Origin: Bacteroidota bacterium
GTDB taxonomy: Bacteria; Bacteroidota; Bacteroidia; Chitinophagales; Chitinophagaceae
Assembly (NCBI GenBank): GCA_018267955.1
Contig: JAFDXL010000009.1
Location: 646,717-710,716 of the forward strand
Length of the DNA: 64,000 nucleotides
Direction: 5' to 3'
Shown here: positions 9,082-16,501 of the stretch, piece by piece
Layout of the letters: each line of letters opens with the position of its first letter
How positions within the stretch are numbered: position 1 is the first letter of the stretch
Notes under the pieces: model-generated
What the model was told of the DNA's origin: nothing
Seen by the model: the letters and a program-made list of their open reading frames with translations, nothing else
Database searches by the model: none
Program-made: the position numbers and the translations under genes

Positions 9082-12000
9082 TTGAGACCATCTGCAAACT
9101 TTTTTTCCTGGCTTATCATCTTTATGGTAAGTCTTCATTGCCACGCACGCCAGCAGTTCAATATTGGCATTAGTGGAGGTTTGCCATCCAACCAGGTTTA
9201 TTACATCACTACAGACAGGCTTGGTTATTTATGGATTGCTACGTCAAATGGTGTTGCAAAATATAATGGATACTCTTTCAAAACATTTGAGATCTCAGAT
9301 GGCCTGCCAACAAACGATGTATGGTCGCTCTACGAAGACAGGCAAAACAGGATGTGGTTATTAAACATGGCCTATGCCATCGGCTATATAAAAAACGATG
9401 TTTATAAAAAGGCAATAATTCCGGGGCCAGATATCTATATATACCCTCAGGTATTCTCAGAAACCGATAGCGGCATTGCATTTATATCATCAAAGGGCTA
9501 CAGCAATCTTAATACCCTATGGCTGGAACATCATGATACCATAAGACACATCAGTCTTGACGATCTTAATACACCTAATTCTATCCACCTTATTAACGAT
9601 CATAATGAGCTTTTTTGCCTGTCCGATCATAACGTGTACAAAAAAAGCCTGTTTAGCCTGGGCAATAATTATAAGCTGGTAGCACATAGCAATCAGGATT
9701 ATAGCACAGATAGCAGCATCCGTACCAGGTATATTGTTGTGTCCTCTATGGTTGTATCATTCGGTACCGGGAACAGCCTGCATGTTTTAAATACAGAAAC
9801 ATCTGATCAATATTACATCCCCTTATCTACCGACAAAACAGAAAATATACACACTGCCTACTTCAATAAAGGCAAATTGTATATATCCACGAATAAGGCA
9901 GTATATATCTATAATCGGGACCTGGTTAGGTTGTCGAAATATGATATAAATACAGTTGTTGCAAAACCAGGTTCTGAAAAGGTACTCCCCGGTATCTATA
10001 GCGATCGTTTCTGGGGCTTATGCTTCGGCGGCATGGATTACGGTCTTTACTTAAACTATAATTCACCGGCATTAAAAAAAACATGGGTGCCTGAAAACTA
10101 TAAATATATTGGGCAGTACCGGCTTGCAAATCAATATTGGTGGAACAAGATAGAGAAAACGCTATTCATCAAAAGCCCTTCCGGTACCTATACATTTAAA
10201 AGTTTATCCTTCTCTAATATTGAAAAGGTAATCCCTTTAAATAACAATAAAGTACTGCTGCTAACAACCCAGGGGCTTTTTACCTATGATATTAATTCTT
10301 ACAAAACCACCCCTTTATACGAAGGAATAAAACTTTTTAAACAAAACGAAAAAAACAAACCGTCAGAAACCAATGGTTATAGTTTTGCTAATGAAGGGCC
10401 GGTTATAGATGGTATCTCTTTGGCCGAAAATATGGGCTACCTGTTTGTGTCAAAGACTAAAGGATTAATGCATTTCTTTTTAAACAAGGATACATTAATT
10501 CAACAACAGGTAATACCTGGCCACTTAAAAGGATTGTGTTACGACTCTGTAAATGCCGTTACCTGGGTATATGGTGAAAATAGCTTGTTTTATTATAAGC
10601 ACGGATGGGAACCGATACAGTTTACTAAAGAGCTGCTCGAAGAACTTGGTATTAAAAAAATAGAAAAGATACTGGTAGATAATAAATTCGGCAATATCAT
10701 AGTGCAGGATTATAAAAAGCTATTTGCCTTCGACCTTAAAAATTTCACATTCCGCGAACTGCTGAAAAACTACCAGCTCACTAATTTCAAAACCCTGATC
10801 AATGGAAATAAGCTAATTATTGCAGGAAAGTTCGGTGTTGCATCTCTGAATATTAAGGGGCGGGGGAATTTTTCAACGCCTGTACTCTATAGCAATTTCA
10901 AAGAAAGCAATTACACCCATGTATATGACGCGATCGTTTCTTTGGATAGTGTATTGATAATTACAGAAAATGGCAATTATAGCCTGCCGCTTACATTTAC
11001 AGGTTCATCTGCCGATAATTATAAATTGGTGCTTTCCTGCAATGGTATAACAAAAAACATTCTGAGCGGTGACACGCTTACGCTAAACAGCCAGAATACA
11101 AATCTTTTATTTGACCTGGTAAGGCCCTCAGGAAACGGCGCTGTAAGATATAGCTACTATAGAGACAGTATTATCCCCAAACCTAACATACTGAACGGCC
11201 GTGAGCTTCATCTCCCCTATTTTTCTCCAGGCAGCTACCACTGCATATACCTTATTGCCGGCGATGATCTTTGGCGCAGCAATCCCATCAGGATAGTGAT
11301 TTATGTTATACCTAAATGGTGGCAAACAACTGCCGGTATTGTATTTCTTATTTTCATTGCAATAATACTCGCACTATCTGCCTTAGGTGTAACTGCATAC
11401 ATCACGAGACGAACTGTAAATCAAAAAAACAGCCAAAGGAATTTAAAACTGGAATTGAAAAACCTGCAGCTCGCGCTGGAATTGAAATCGATTTACGCGC
11501 AGATCAATCCCCATTTTATATTCAACACCTTAAGTACCGGCCTTTACTTTATAAAGAAAAAACGAATGGACGAAGCTTACGAGCACATATCTTCCTTTTC
11601 AGACTTGCTCAGGGCTTACATTAAATCTTCAAGAGAAAAATATATCACGCTTGCAGAAGAGATACAAAACCTAAAGAATTATATACAGCTGCAAATGGCT
11701 CGTTTTGAGGATAGGTTTGTTTATGACATTATCATTGATGCAAAGATTGATACAGATACGCAGTTGGTGCCTTCACTGCTATTGCAACCGCTGGTAGAAA
11801 ACGCTATTATTCATGGGCTGTTTCATAAAGAAACCATCGGCCACCTAAAAATAATTTTCAATAAACCTGCTGCCAACAAACTGATCTGCATCGTGGATGA
11901 CGATGGCATTGGCCGCGAACATGCTAAATCTATTAATGATGCTGCAACCCGGAAAAATCCATCTTACGGCACAGACCTGGTAAAAGACCTGGTTACTATT

Positions 12001-12111
12001 TTCAATACCTATGAAAAAGTAAATATTGAAATACATTATCTTGATAAAAAAGAACCTTTAACGGGAACTACAGTAACAATCACCATAAATTATCTTCATG
12101 AAAAATTATAG
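9082..12111 (+). CDS. Two-component-propeller sensor histidine kinase (LytS/His_kinase type)
   Basis: 1009-aa membrane sensor. The N-terminus has a signal-like segment and propeller (Reg_prop) repeats such as GLPSNQVYYITTDRLGYLWI and GLPTNDVWSLYEDRQNRMWL. The large periplasmic part ends in a Y_Y_Y-like region, followed by one transmembrane helix at about residues 748-772. The cytoplasmic kinase has the phosphoacceptor motif NPHFIFNTL (His about 810) and ATP-binding motifs PLVENAIIHG and DDDGIG. TTG at 9082 is preferred as start because it completes the signal peptide; the ATG at 9124 is the alternative. It overlaps the response regulator by 14 bases. The ligand is unknown; Bacteroidota relatives often sense glycans or envelope signals. 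Confidence 0.9.
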   Translation: MRPSANFFSWLIIFMVSLHCHARQQFNIGISGGLPSNQVYYITTDRLGYLWIATSNGVAKYNGYSFKTFEISDGLPTNDVWSLYEDRQNRMWLLNMAYAIGYIKNDVYKKAIIPGPDIYIYPQVFSETDSGIAFISSKGYSNLNTLWLEHHDTIRHISLDDLNTPNSIHLINDHNELFCLSDHNVYKKSLFSLGNNYKLVAHSNQDYSTDSSIRTRYIVVSSMVVSFGTGNSLHVLNTETSDQYYIPLSTDKTENIHTAYFNKGKLYISTNKAVYIYNRDLVRLSKYDINTVVAKPGSEKVLPGIYSDRFWGLCFGGMDYGLYLNYNSPALKKTWVPENYKYIGQYRLANQYWWNKIEKTLFIKSPSGTYTFKSLSFSNIEKVIPLNNNKVLLLTTQGLFTYDINSYKTTPLYEGIKLFKQNEKNKPSETNGYSFANEGPVIDGISLAENMGYLFVSKTKGLMHFFLNKDTLIQQQVIPGHLKGLCYDSVNAVTWVYGENSLFYYKHGWEPIQFTKELLEELGIKKIEKILVDNKFGNIIVQDYKKLFAFDLKNFTFRELLKNYQLTNFKTLINGNKLIIAGKFGVASLNIKGRGNFSTPVLYSNFKESNYTHVYDAIVSLDSVLIITENGNYSLPLTFTGSSADNYKLVLSCNGITKNILSGDTLTLNSQNTNLLFDLVRPSGNGAVRYSYYRDSIIPKPNILNGRELHLPYFSPGSYHCIYLIAGDDLWRSNPIRIVIYVIPKWWQTTAGIVFLIFIAIILALSALGVTAYITRRTVNQKNSQRNLKLELKNLQLALELKSIYAQINPHFIFNTLSTGLYFIKKKRMDEAYEHISSFSDLLRAYIKSSREKYITLAEEIQNLKNYIQLQMARFEDRFVYDIIIDAKIDTDTQLVPSLLLQPLVENAIIHGLFHKETIGHLKIIFNKPAANKLICIVDDDGIGREHAKSINDAATRKNPSYGTDLVKDLVTIFNTYEKVNIEIHYLDKKEPLTGTTVTITINYLHEKL

Positions 12112-12835
12112 TTGCGTTATTATAGATGACGAGCCAAAGGCCATAGAGCTGTTATCGGAAAGTATAAAGGAACTATACAACAATATAAATATCCTATCAA
12201 CCTTCACCAGGTGGCAGGATGCATTGAATACTTTGCGCGCAAATAATTTTGATATACTGCTCCTTGATATTTCCATGCCCCAAAAAAGTGGGTTAGATAT
12301 ATTGGGCTTAGTCCCCGAACTCAATTGCGAGATCATTTTTGTAACTGCACATTCTGAGTTCGCGCTGGATGCATTTAATGTTGGCGCCATGGGTTATATC
12401 GTTAAGCCCGTTAAGGATGCAATGCTTACAAAGGCGGTCAACAAAGCACTGGAGCGTATTGATAACAGAAAACTAGCAAAGGTGTCTAAGCCGGAAAGGT
12501 CAGAGAGTATCATAAATAAAATTGGGATACCTAATCATAAGGGCATTGATTATGTAACAGTGGATAACATTATATTTATCGAAGCTTTAAAAAGGTATAC
12601 ACGTATTGTAGAGAGCGGCAAAGAGGTCCTTAGTTCTTATAATATTGGCAAATACAAGCAACTGGTTAACAATAACCTGTTTTACCAGGTACACAGGTCT
12701 TATATCATAAACCTTAATTACGTTGCACGCTACGAAACAACCGGTATCATCACCATGTCCAATGGGCAAACCATTCCGGTATCCAAAAGCGTTCGGGAAG
12801 ATTTCCTGAAGCTTTTTGAAAACGCCCGGAAATAA
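12098..12835 (+). CDS. LytTR-family response regulator
   Basis: 245-aa DNA-binding regulator, partner of the overlapping kinase. Receiver domain: acidic pocket IIDDEP, phosphoacceptor Asp57 in LLLDISMPQKSG, then VTAH and the YIVKP lysine. C-terminal LytTR domain (about residues 140-243) with FIEALKRYTRI and YQVHRSYIINL. LytTR proteins usually bind direct repeats upstream of target promoters. The coding end lies four bases from the stop of the convergent dprA, with no terminator between them. Nearby candidate targets are the preceding LamG gene or the T9SS proteins; this is inference. Confidence 0.93.
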   Translation: MKNYSCVIIDDEPKAIELLSESIKELYNNINILSTFTRWQDALNTLRANNFDILLLDISMPQKSGLDILGLVPELNCEIIFVTAHSEFALDAFNVGAMGYIVKPVKDAMLTKAVNKALERIDNRKLAKVSKPERSESIINKIGIPNHKGIDYVTVDNIIFIEALKRYTRIVESGKEVLSSYNIGKYKQLVNNNLFYQVHRSYIINLNYVARYETTGIITMSNGQTIPVSKSVREDFLKLFENARK

Positions 12836-12839
12836 CTGG

Positions 12840-13940
12840 TTAGCTTACCTTATACATCTTCCCCGGCAAGGTCTTCACCAGCCCCTGCATTTCCAGTTGT
12901 AATAATATAGCAGCCAGCTGAGAGCTGCTCATACCGCTTGCGCGATACAGTTCATCTGCGTGTACGGCATCTTTACCATCCAGCAGGCTCATCAGCATTT
13001 TTTCTTCTGTTGTCAGGTTTATGAAGAGTTGCTTTTGTACAGCGGGTTTCTTCTTTGCCTTGCCCCAGTTCATCATCTCCAGCAGGTCGCCCGCATTGGT
13101 GATCATACCTGCTATGTTCGATTTTATCAGTTCATTACATCCGGCAGAGCGCTTATCGGTTACCTTTCCGGGAAAGGCAGCTACTTCCCGGTTGTAGCCG
13201 CTTGCTATCCTTGCTGTTATCAGTGATCCGCCGTTGATATCACTTTCCACCACTACCGTCACATCGCACATCCCTGCCACTATGCGGTTCCGCATCGGGA
13301 AGTTCTCCCTATCGGGTATCGTTCCTGATGGAAACTCTGTAAGCACACCACCCTGCCCCTGCATTTCTTTGGCAAGTGTTTTGTTATGCGCGGGGTACAT
13401 TTTATCATGTCCATGCCCCAGCACACCAACTGTTTGTATGCCCTTTTGTATGGCTGCTTTATGTGCTATGGTATCTATGCCATCGGCCAGCCCGCTTACT
13501 ATAATGATGTCTTCCTGCTCAGCAAGGCCTTCTACCAGTTCTTCTGTAAGTTGCCTGCCATAATCTGTATGCTTGCGTGTACCCACTATGGCTATCATTT
13601 TACCGGCGCTCAGGTTGGCATTGCCTTTATAATAAAGCACCAATGGCGCATCTACACAATTTTTTAATCTATGTGGATAGGCATCATCATCTATCCAGAT
13701 GGGCGTAATGTTATGCTTGCTGATATATGTTAATTCTGCTTCGGCTCTTTCCATCACTACGGGGTCTTTAAAAGCTTTTGCCTTTATCTCCCCTATTCCT
13801 TCCCTATGCCTCAGGTCCTTCAGTGGTGCCTGCATCACAGCCGATGCGGTACCGTAGTGTTGTATCAATCCTCGCCCTGTAATGGGGCCTACCAATTTTA
13901 CATTTGTTAAAGCCAGTCTGTATAGCCATTCATTATTCAT
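12840..13940 (-). CDS. dprA: DNA-processing protein DprA
   Basis: 366-aa cytoplasmic protein that binds incoming single-stranded DNA and loads RecA during natural transformation. The Rossmann-like DprA core shows IVGTRKHTDYG, VSGLADGIDTIAHKAA, GGVLTEFPSG, RNRIVAG and the NGGSLITA motif. A C-terminal winged-helix (DprA_WH) follows from about residue 300. The start MNNEWLYRLAL is preferred over one five codons upstream. It suggests possible competence, but no other competence gene is in view. Convergent with the LytTR regulator. Confidence 0.94.
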   Translation of the reverse strand: MNNEWLYRLALTNVKLVGPITGRGLIQHYGTASAVMQAPLKDLRHREGIGEIKAKAFKDPVVMERAEAELTYISKHNITPIWIDDDAYPHRLKNCVDAPLVLYYKGNANLSAGKMIAIVGTRKHTDYGRQLTEELVEGLAEQEDIIIVSGLADGIDTIAHKAAIQKGIQTVGVLGHGHDKMYPAHNKTLAKEMQGQGGVLTEFPSGTIPDRENFPMRNRIVAGMCDVTVVVESDINGGSLITARIASGYNREVAAFPGKVTDKRSAGCNELIKSNIAGMITNAGDLLEMMNWGKAKKKPAVQKQLFINLTTEEKMLMSLLDGKDAVHADELYRASGMSSSQLAAILLQLEMQGLVKTLPGKMYKVS

Positions 13941-13998
13941 GGTGTTTGGCAGCAAATTTGTTTTCTAAGATTTAAAAGCCCTTCAAAGATCATTCTAT

Positions 13999-14006
13999 TA
14001 TCTTTG
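13999..14006 (+). promoter_or_regulatory. -7 element for the DUF6438 lipoprotein gene
   Basis: TATCTTTG, an exact TAnnTTTG match, 19 bases before the ATG at 14026. No TTTG at the expected -33 position. Confidence 0.5.
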
Positions 14007-14025
14007 GCGACGTAAAATAATAATA

Positions 14026-14499
14026 ATGATGAAAAACATTCTTTTGATATTGCTGGCAATTGTGTCTTTAAGCGCCTGCGCTGCTAAAAAGGCTACTACA
14101 AAACATCCTTCTGTTACTTATGTAAAGATGGACCGCACTGCATGTTTTGGTCGTTGTCCCGTTTATTCTATAGAGGTATATGATAATGGATTGGTGCGTT
14201 ACGATGGCAAGCAGTTCACAGAATACAGTGGCATCTATGAAAAAAACCTGGGGGCTGCAGAGGCTGCTGCTGTACTTCAGGATTTTGCAAAATACCGGGT
14301 AGATACTTGTAAAAATCTATACGAAAACCGCATTACCGATGTTCCGGGCATCTATTTCACTATTACTATCAATGGTAAACAAAAAGAGATAGCCAACGCA
14401 CATTTTGGCCCGTATTTCTTTAATAAACTGGCTACCGAGGTCGATTCCTTTGCTAAGGTAGATGCCAGCTGGAAGAAGGTAGAAGATACTCAAAAATAA
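14026..14499 (+). CDS. DUF6438-like lipoprotein
   Basis: 157-aa lipoprotein. A signal peptide with lipobox LSAC (lipidated Cys at about 18) precedes a small domain with the motif CFGRCPVYSIEVYDNG, which I recognise as the DUF6438 type (C-x-G-x-CPVY). Function unknown; anchored in the envelope. It is monocistronic, with its own -7 box and a terminator shared with the convergent ferredoxin gene. Confidence 0.75.
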   Translation: MMKNILLILLAIVSLSACAAKKATTKHPSVTYVKMDRTACFGRCPVYSIEVYDNGLVRYDGKQFTEYSGIYEKNLGAAEAAAVLQDFAKYRVDTCKNLYENRITDVPGIYFTITINGKQKEIANAHFGPYFFNKLATEVDSFAKVDASWKKVEDTQK

Positions 14500-14520
14500 G
14501 GCGGGCAATATCCGTTCAAA

Positions 14521-14552
14521 AGAAAACCACCATCTATAGATGGTGGTTTTCT
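14521..14552. terminator. Bidirectional terminator between DUF6438 and ferredoxin genes
   Basis: Fully self-complementary 32-nt stretch, A-rich on the left and T-rich on the right (arm AGAAAACCACCATCTA), so each strand ends in a T tract. Confidence 0.85.
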
Positions 14553-14571
14553 TTTTTATAACAACCTGCTG

Positions 14572-14919
14572 TTACAGGTGCAATTTTTCCTTTTTCGCCA
14601 GCAGTTCTTCTACTGTCTCGCGGTACATTTCATCAGGCACACAGCAATCTACCGGGCACACTGCAGCGCATTGCGGCTCTTCATGAAAGCCCTGGCATTC
14701 GGTACACTTATTAGGTGTTATATAATAGGTATCTACTGCTACAGGCTCATGTTTGGCATTCGCATCTGTAACGCTGCCATCCATCAGGGTAAAGCTGCCT
14801 TTTACGGCTGTACCATCTGCAATCGCCCATTCTACTCCACCTTCATATATTGCGTTATTCGGACATTCAGGTTCACACGCGCCACAGTTGATACATTCAT
14901 CTGTTATTTTGATCGCCAT
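14572..14919 (-). CDS. 2[4Fe-4S] dicluster ferredoxin
   Basis: 115-aa soluble electron carrier. First cluster motif CINCGACEPECP (CxxCxxCxxxCP). Second motif CTECQGFHEEPQCAAVCPVDCC, with the eight-residue spacer between cysteines typical of Allochromatium-type ferredoxins; it is written here only as CxxC-x8-CxxxC. The start MAIKITDECINCG is chosen because longer versions would run antisense through the 5' end of the divergent acyl-CoA reductase. The divergent pairing suggests, but does not prove, that it delivers or takes electrons in a related pathway. Confidence 0.9.
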   Translation of the reverse strand: MAIKITDECINCGACEPECPNNAIYEGGVEWAIADGTAVKGSFTLMDGSVTDANAKHEPVAVDTYYITPNKCTECQGFHEEPQCAAVCPVDCCVPDEMYRETVEELLAKKEKLHL

Positions 14920-14980
14920 AAGATCTTCTTTTAGTTTTTCTGCGCGTAAAGTTACAATTTCGCACCTAAATTTAATACGC

Positions 14981-15976
14981 ATGCTGCCATTAGAAAAAAG
15001 AATTGAGGTATTGAGCTGGCTCGGACAATATATGCTATCTGATGATGATACATGGCAACTCACCAAAGAACTGGCAATAAACAACAATGGCTGGTTTACC
15101 CCCGGCAATATAGAACTGGCCACCCGCAACATCGCCACCCAATACCTGGATGCAGATAAATTAAATACATGGGCTGCATCTTATCCTGTACAAAGCGTGC
15201 AGCAAAAGCATGTAGGCATGGTAATGGCGGGCAACATACCCCTCGTGGGCTTTCACGATCTGCTTTGCGGTTTCGTATCCGGCCATAGGCTCTCCCTGAA
15301 GCTATCGTCTAAAGACACCATGCTGATGAAGCATCTTATAGATAAGATGGTAGAAAAAGAACCTTCCATAGCAGAGCAGATAACTATTGCAGAGGTGCTC
15401 AAAGGCTGCGATGCCTACATAGCAACAGGCAGCAACAATACCGCACGCTATTTCGAACAATATTTTGCCAAATACCCGCACATCATCCGCCGGAACCGTA
15501 CTTCTGTAGCGGTTTTAGATGGTACCGAAACAGAAGAAGAACTAAGCCGGCTAGCCGATGATATCTTTTCTTACTTTGGCCTCGGTTGCCGCAATGTTAC
15601 CCAGGTATGCGTTCCTCAGGGTTATGATCTTACCAAACTGATAGACGCCTGCAATAAATACAGCGACCTCATCTACCATCATAAATACAAGAACAATTTC
15701 GATTATTACCTGGCCATCTACCTGCTCAATAAGGTTCCTTACCTCAGCAATAACAGTATGCTGGTAGTGCAGAATGAGGTACCGTTTTCCGCAGTATCCG
15801 TTCTACATTATCGCTATTATGATGATAAAGCCGATATAATAGCCGAGCTGCAAAACGGCGGTGATATACAATGTATCGTAGGCAAAGGACTATTACCATT
15901 CGGACAAGCCCAGACCCCCGGACTCGCAGATTATGCCGATGGCGTAGATACCATGCAGTTTTTAACAGGGTTATAA
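14981..15976 (+). CDS. Acyl-CoA reductase (LuxC family)
   Basis: 331-aa member of the LuxC acyl-CoA reductase family, related to NAD(P)-dependent aldehyde dehydrogenases, that reduces acyl-CoA or acyl-enzyme to aldehyde. The nucleotide-binding region HVGMVMAGNIPLVGFHDLL and the probable nucleophile cysteine in FGLGCRNVTQV are visible. The ATG at 14981 is chosen because upstream extension would run antisense into the ferredoxin gene, with a 61-base divergent intergenic region. In Bacteroidota such genes occur without lux luciferase genes, so a role in lipid or aldehyde metabolism is more likely than luminescence. Confidence 0.85.
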   Translation: MLPLEKRIEVLSWLGQYMLSDDDTWQLTKELAINNNGWFTPGNIELATRNIATQYLDADKLNTWAASYPVQSVQQKHVGMVMAGNIPLVGFHDLLCGFVSGHRLSLKLSSKDTMLMKHLIDKMVEKEPSIAEQITIAEVLKGCDAYIATGSNNTARYFEQYFAKYPHIIRRNRTSVAVLDGTETEEELSRLADDIFSYFGLGCRNVTQVCVPQGYDLTKLIDACNKYSDLIYHHKYKNNFDYYLAIYLLNKVPYLSNNSMLVVQNEVPFSAVSVLHYRYYDDKADIIAELQNGGDIQCIVGKGLLPFGQAQTPGLADYADGVDTMQFLTGL

Positions 15977-16057
15977 CCCCAAACCACACATCCTCCACGT
16001 CTAATTTTAAATTCCGTCATGCCTTGCCCCGACAAGGCATCTACTATTCCCGCGCAA

Positions 16058-16108
16058 AGCGGGAAACCCACAACCACACATCCTCCCCTTTAGGGGAGAT
16101 AGAGGGGC
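16058..16108. repeat. 51-bp intergenic repeat, copy 1
   Basis: Begins AGCGGGAAACCCACAACCAC and contains the hairpin CTCCCCTTTAGGGGAG followed by ATAGAGGGGC. Differs from copy 2 at only two positions. A truncated third copy (AACCACACATCCTCC) lies at 15982-15996. Confidence 0.85.
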
Positions 16109-16195
16109 AAACCTTGCGCAAAGCAAAAAAACGACACACATATGGCTACCGCCATCAGTAGATTGCGGGTCAGGCCCGCAATGACAAAAAGAGGA

Positions 16196-16246
16196 AGCGG
16201 GAAACCCACAACCACACGTCCTCCCCTTCAGGGGAGATAGAGGGGC
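16196..16246. repeat. 51-bp intergenic repeat, copy 2
   Basis: 49 of 51 bases identical to copy 1, same orientation, 138 bases further on. One of the two differences (T to C) falls in the 2-nt loop of the CTCCCCT/AGGGGAG hairpin, leaving the stem intact; the other lies outside it. Confidence 0.85.
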
Positions 16247-16501
16247 CACACACACCTGCTTCATTATAAACCTATTAAACCGTTCTAATTATTTAACAAA
16301 AGCTTTGCGGAAATAAAAATTATTCCTATTTTAACACCATTATTAGCCAATGTCATACTCATGTCAATTAAAAGCCTGTGTACACCAACGTTTTAGCGGT
16401 GGAAACCTGTCTTTTAGTTAATAAGGTGTGAAAATTAGCTGGTATGCCCTGTGCGGGGCTATTTCGGTATTTACTAAACGGTTTTTTAGAAAAATTAACC
16501 C

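Larger units (their letters stand above)
15977..16501. other. Intergenic region with palindromic repeat mosaic
   Basis: No gene is supported in these 525 bases. From 15982 to 16246 the DNA is a chain of short inverted repeats: ATGCCTTG/CAAGGCAT (16019-16040), TTCCCGC/GCGGGAA (16047-16065), CTCCCCT/AGGGGAG (16083-16098 and 16221-16236) and ATTGCGGG/CCCGCAAT (16162-16182), embedding two copies of a 51-bp unit. From about 16270 to 16501 the DNA is AT-rich and presumably carries the promoter of the next gene; no clear TAnnTTTG was found. Confidence 0.7.

Noticed and set aside
14920-15138. N-terminal extension of the ferredoxin gene
   Set aside because: The extra 73 codons are antisense to the start of the acyl-CoA reductase and are not part of any ferredoxin fold.
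16058-16246. Repeat pair as a CRISPR array
   Set aside because: Only two full copies with an 87-base interval, imperfect identity, surrounding palindromes and no cas genes.
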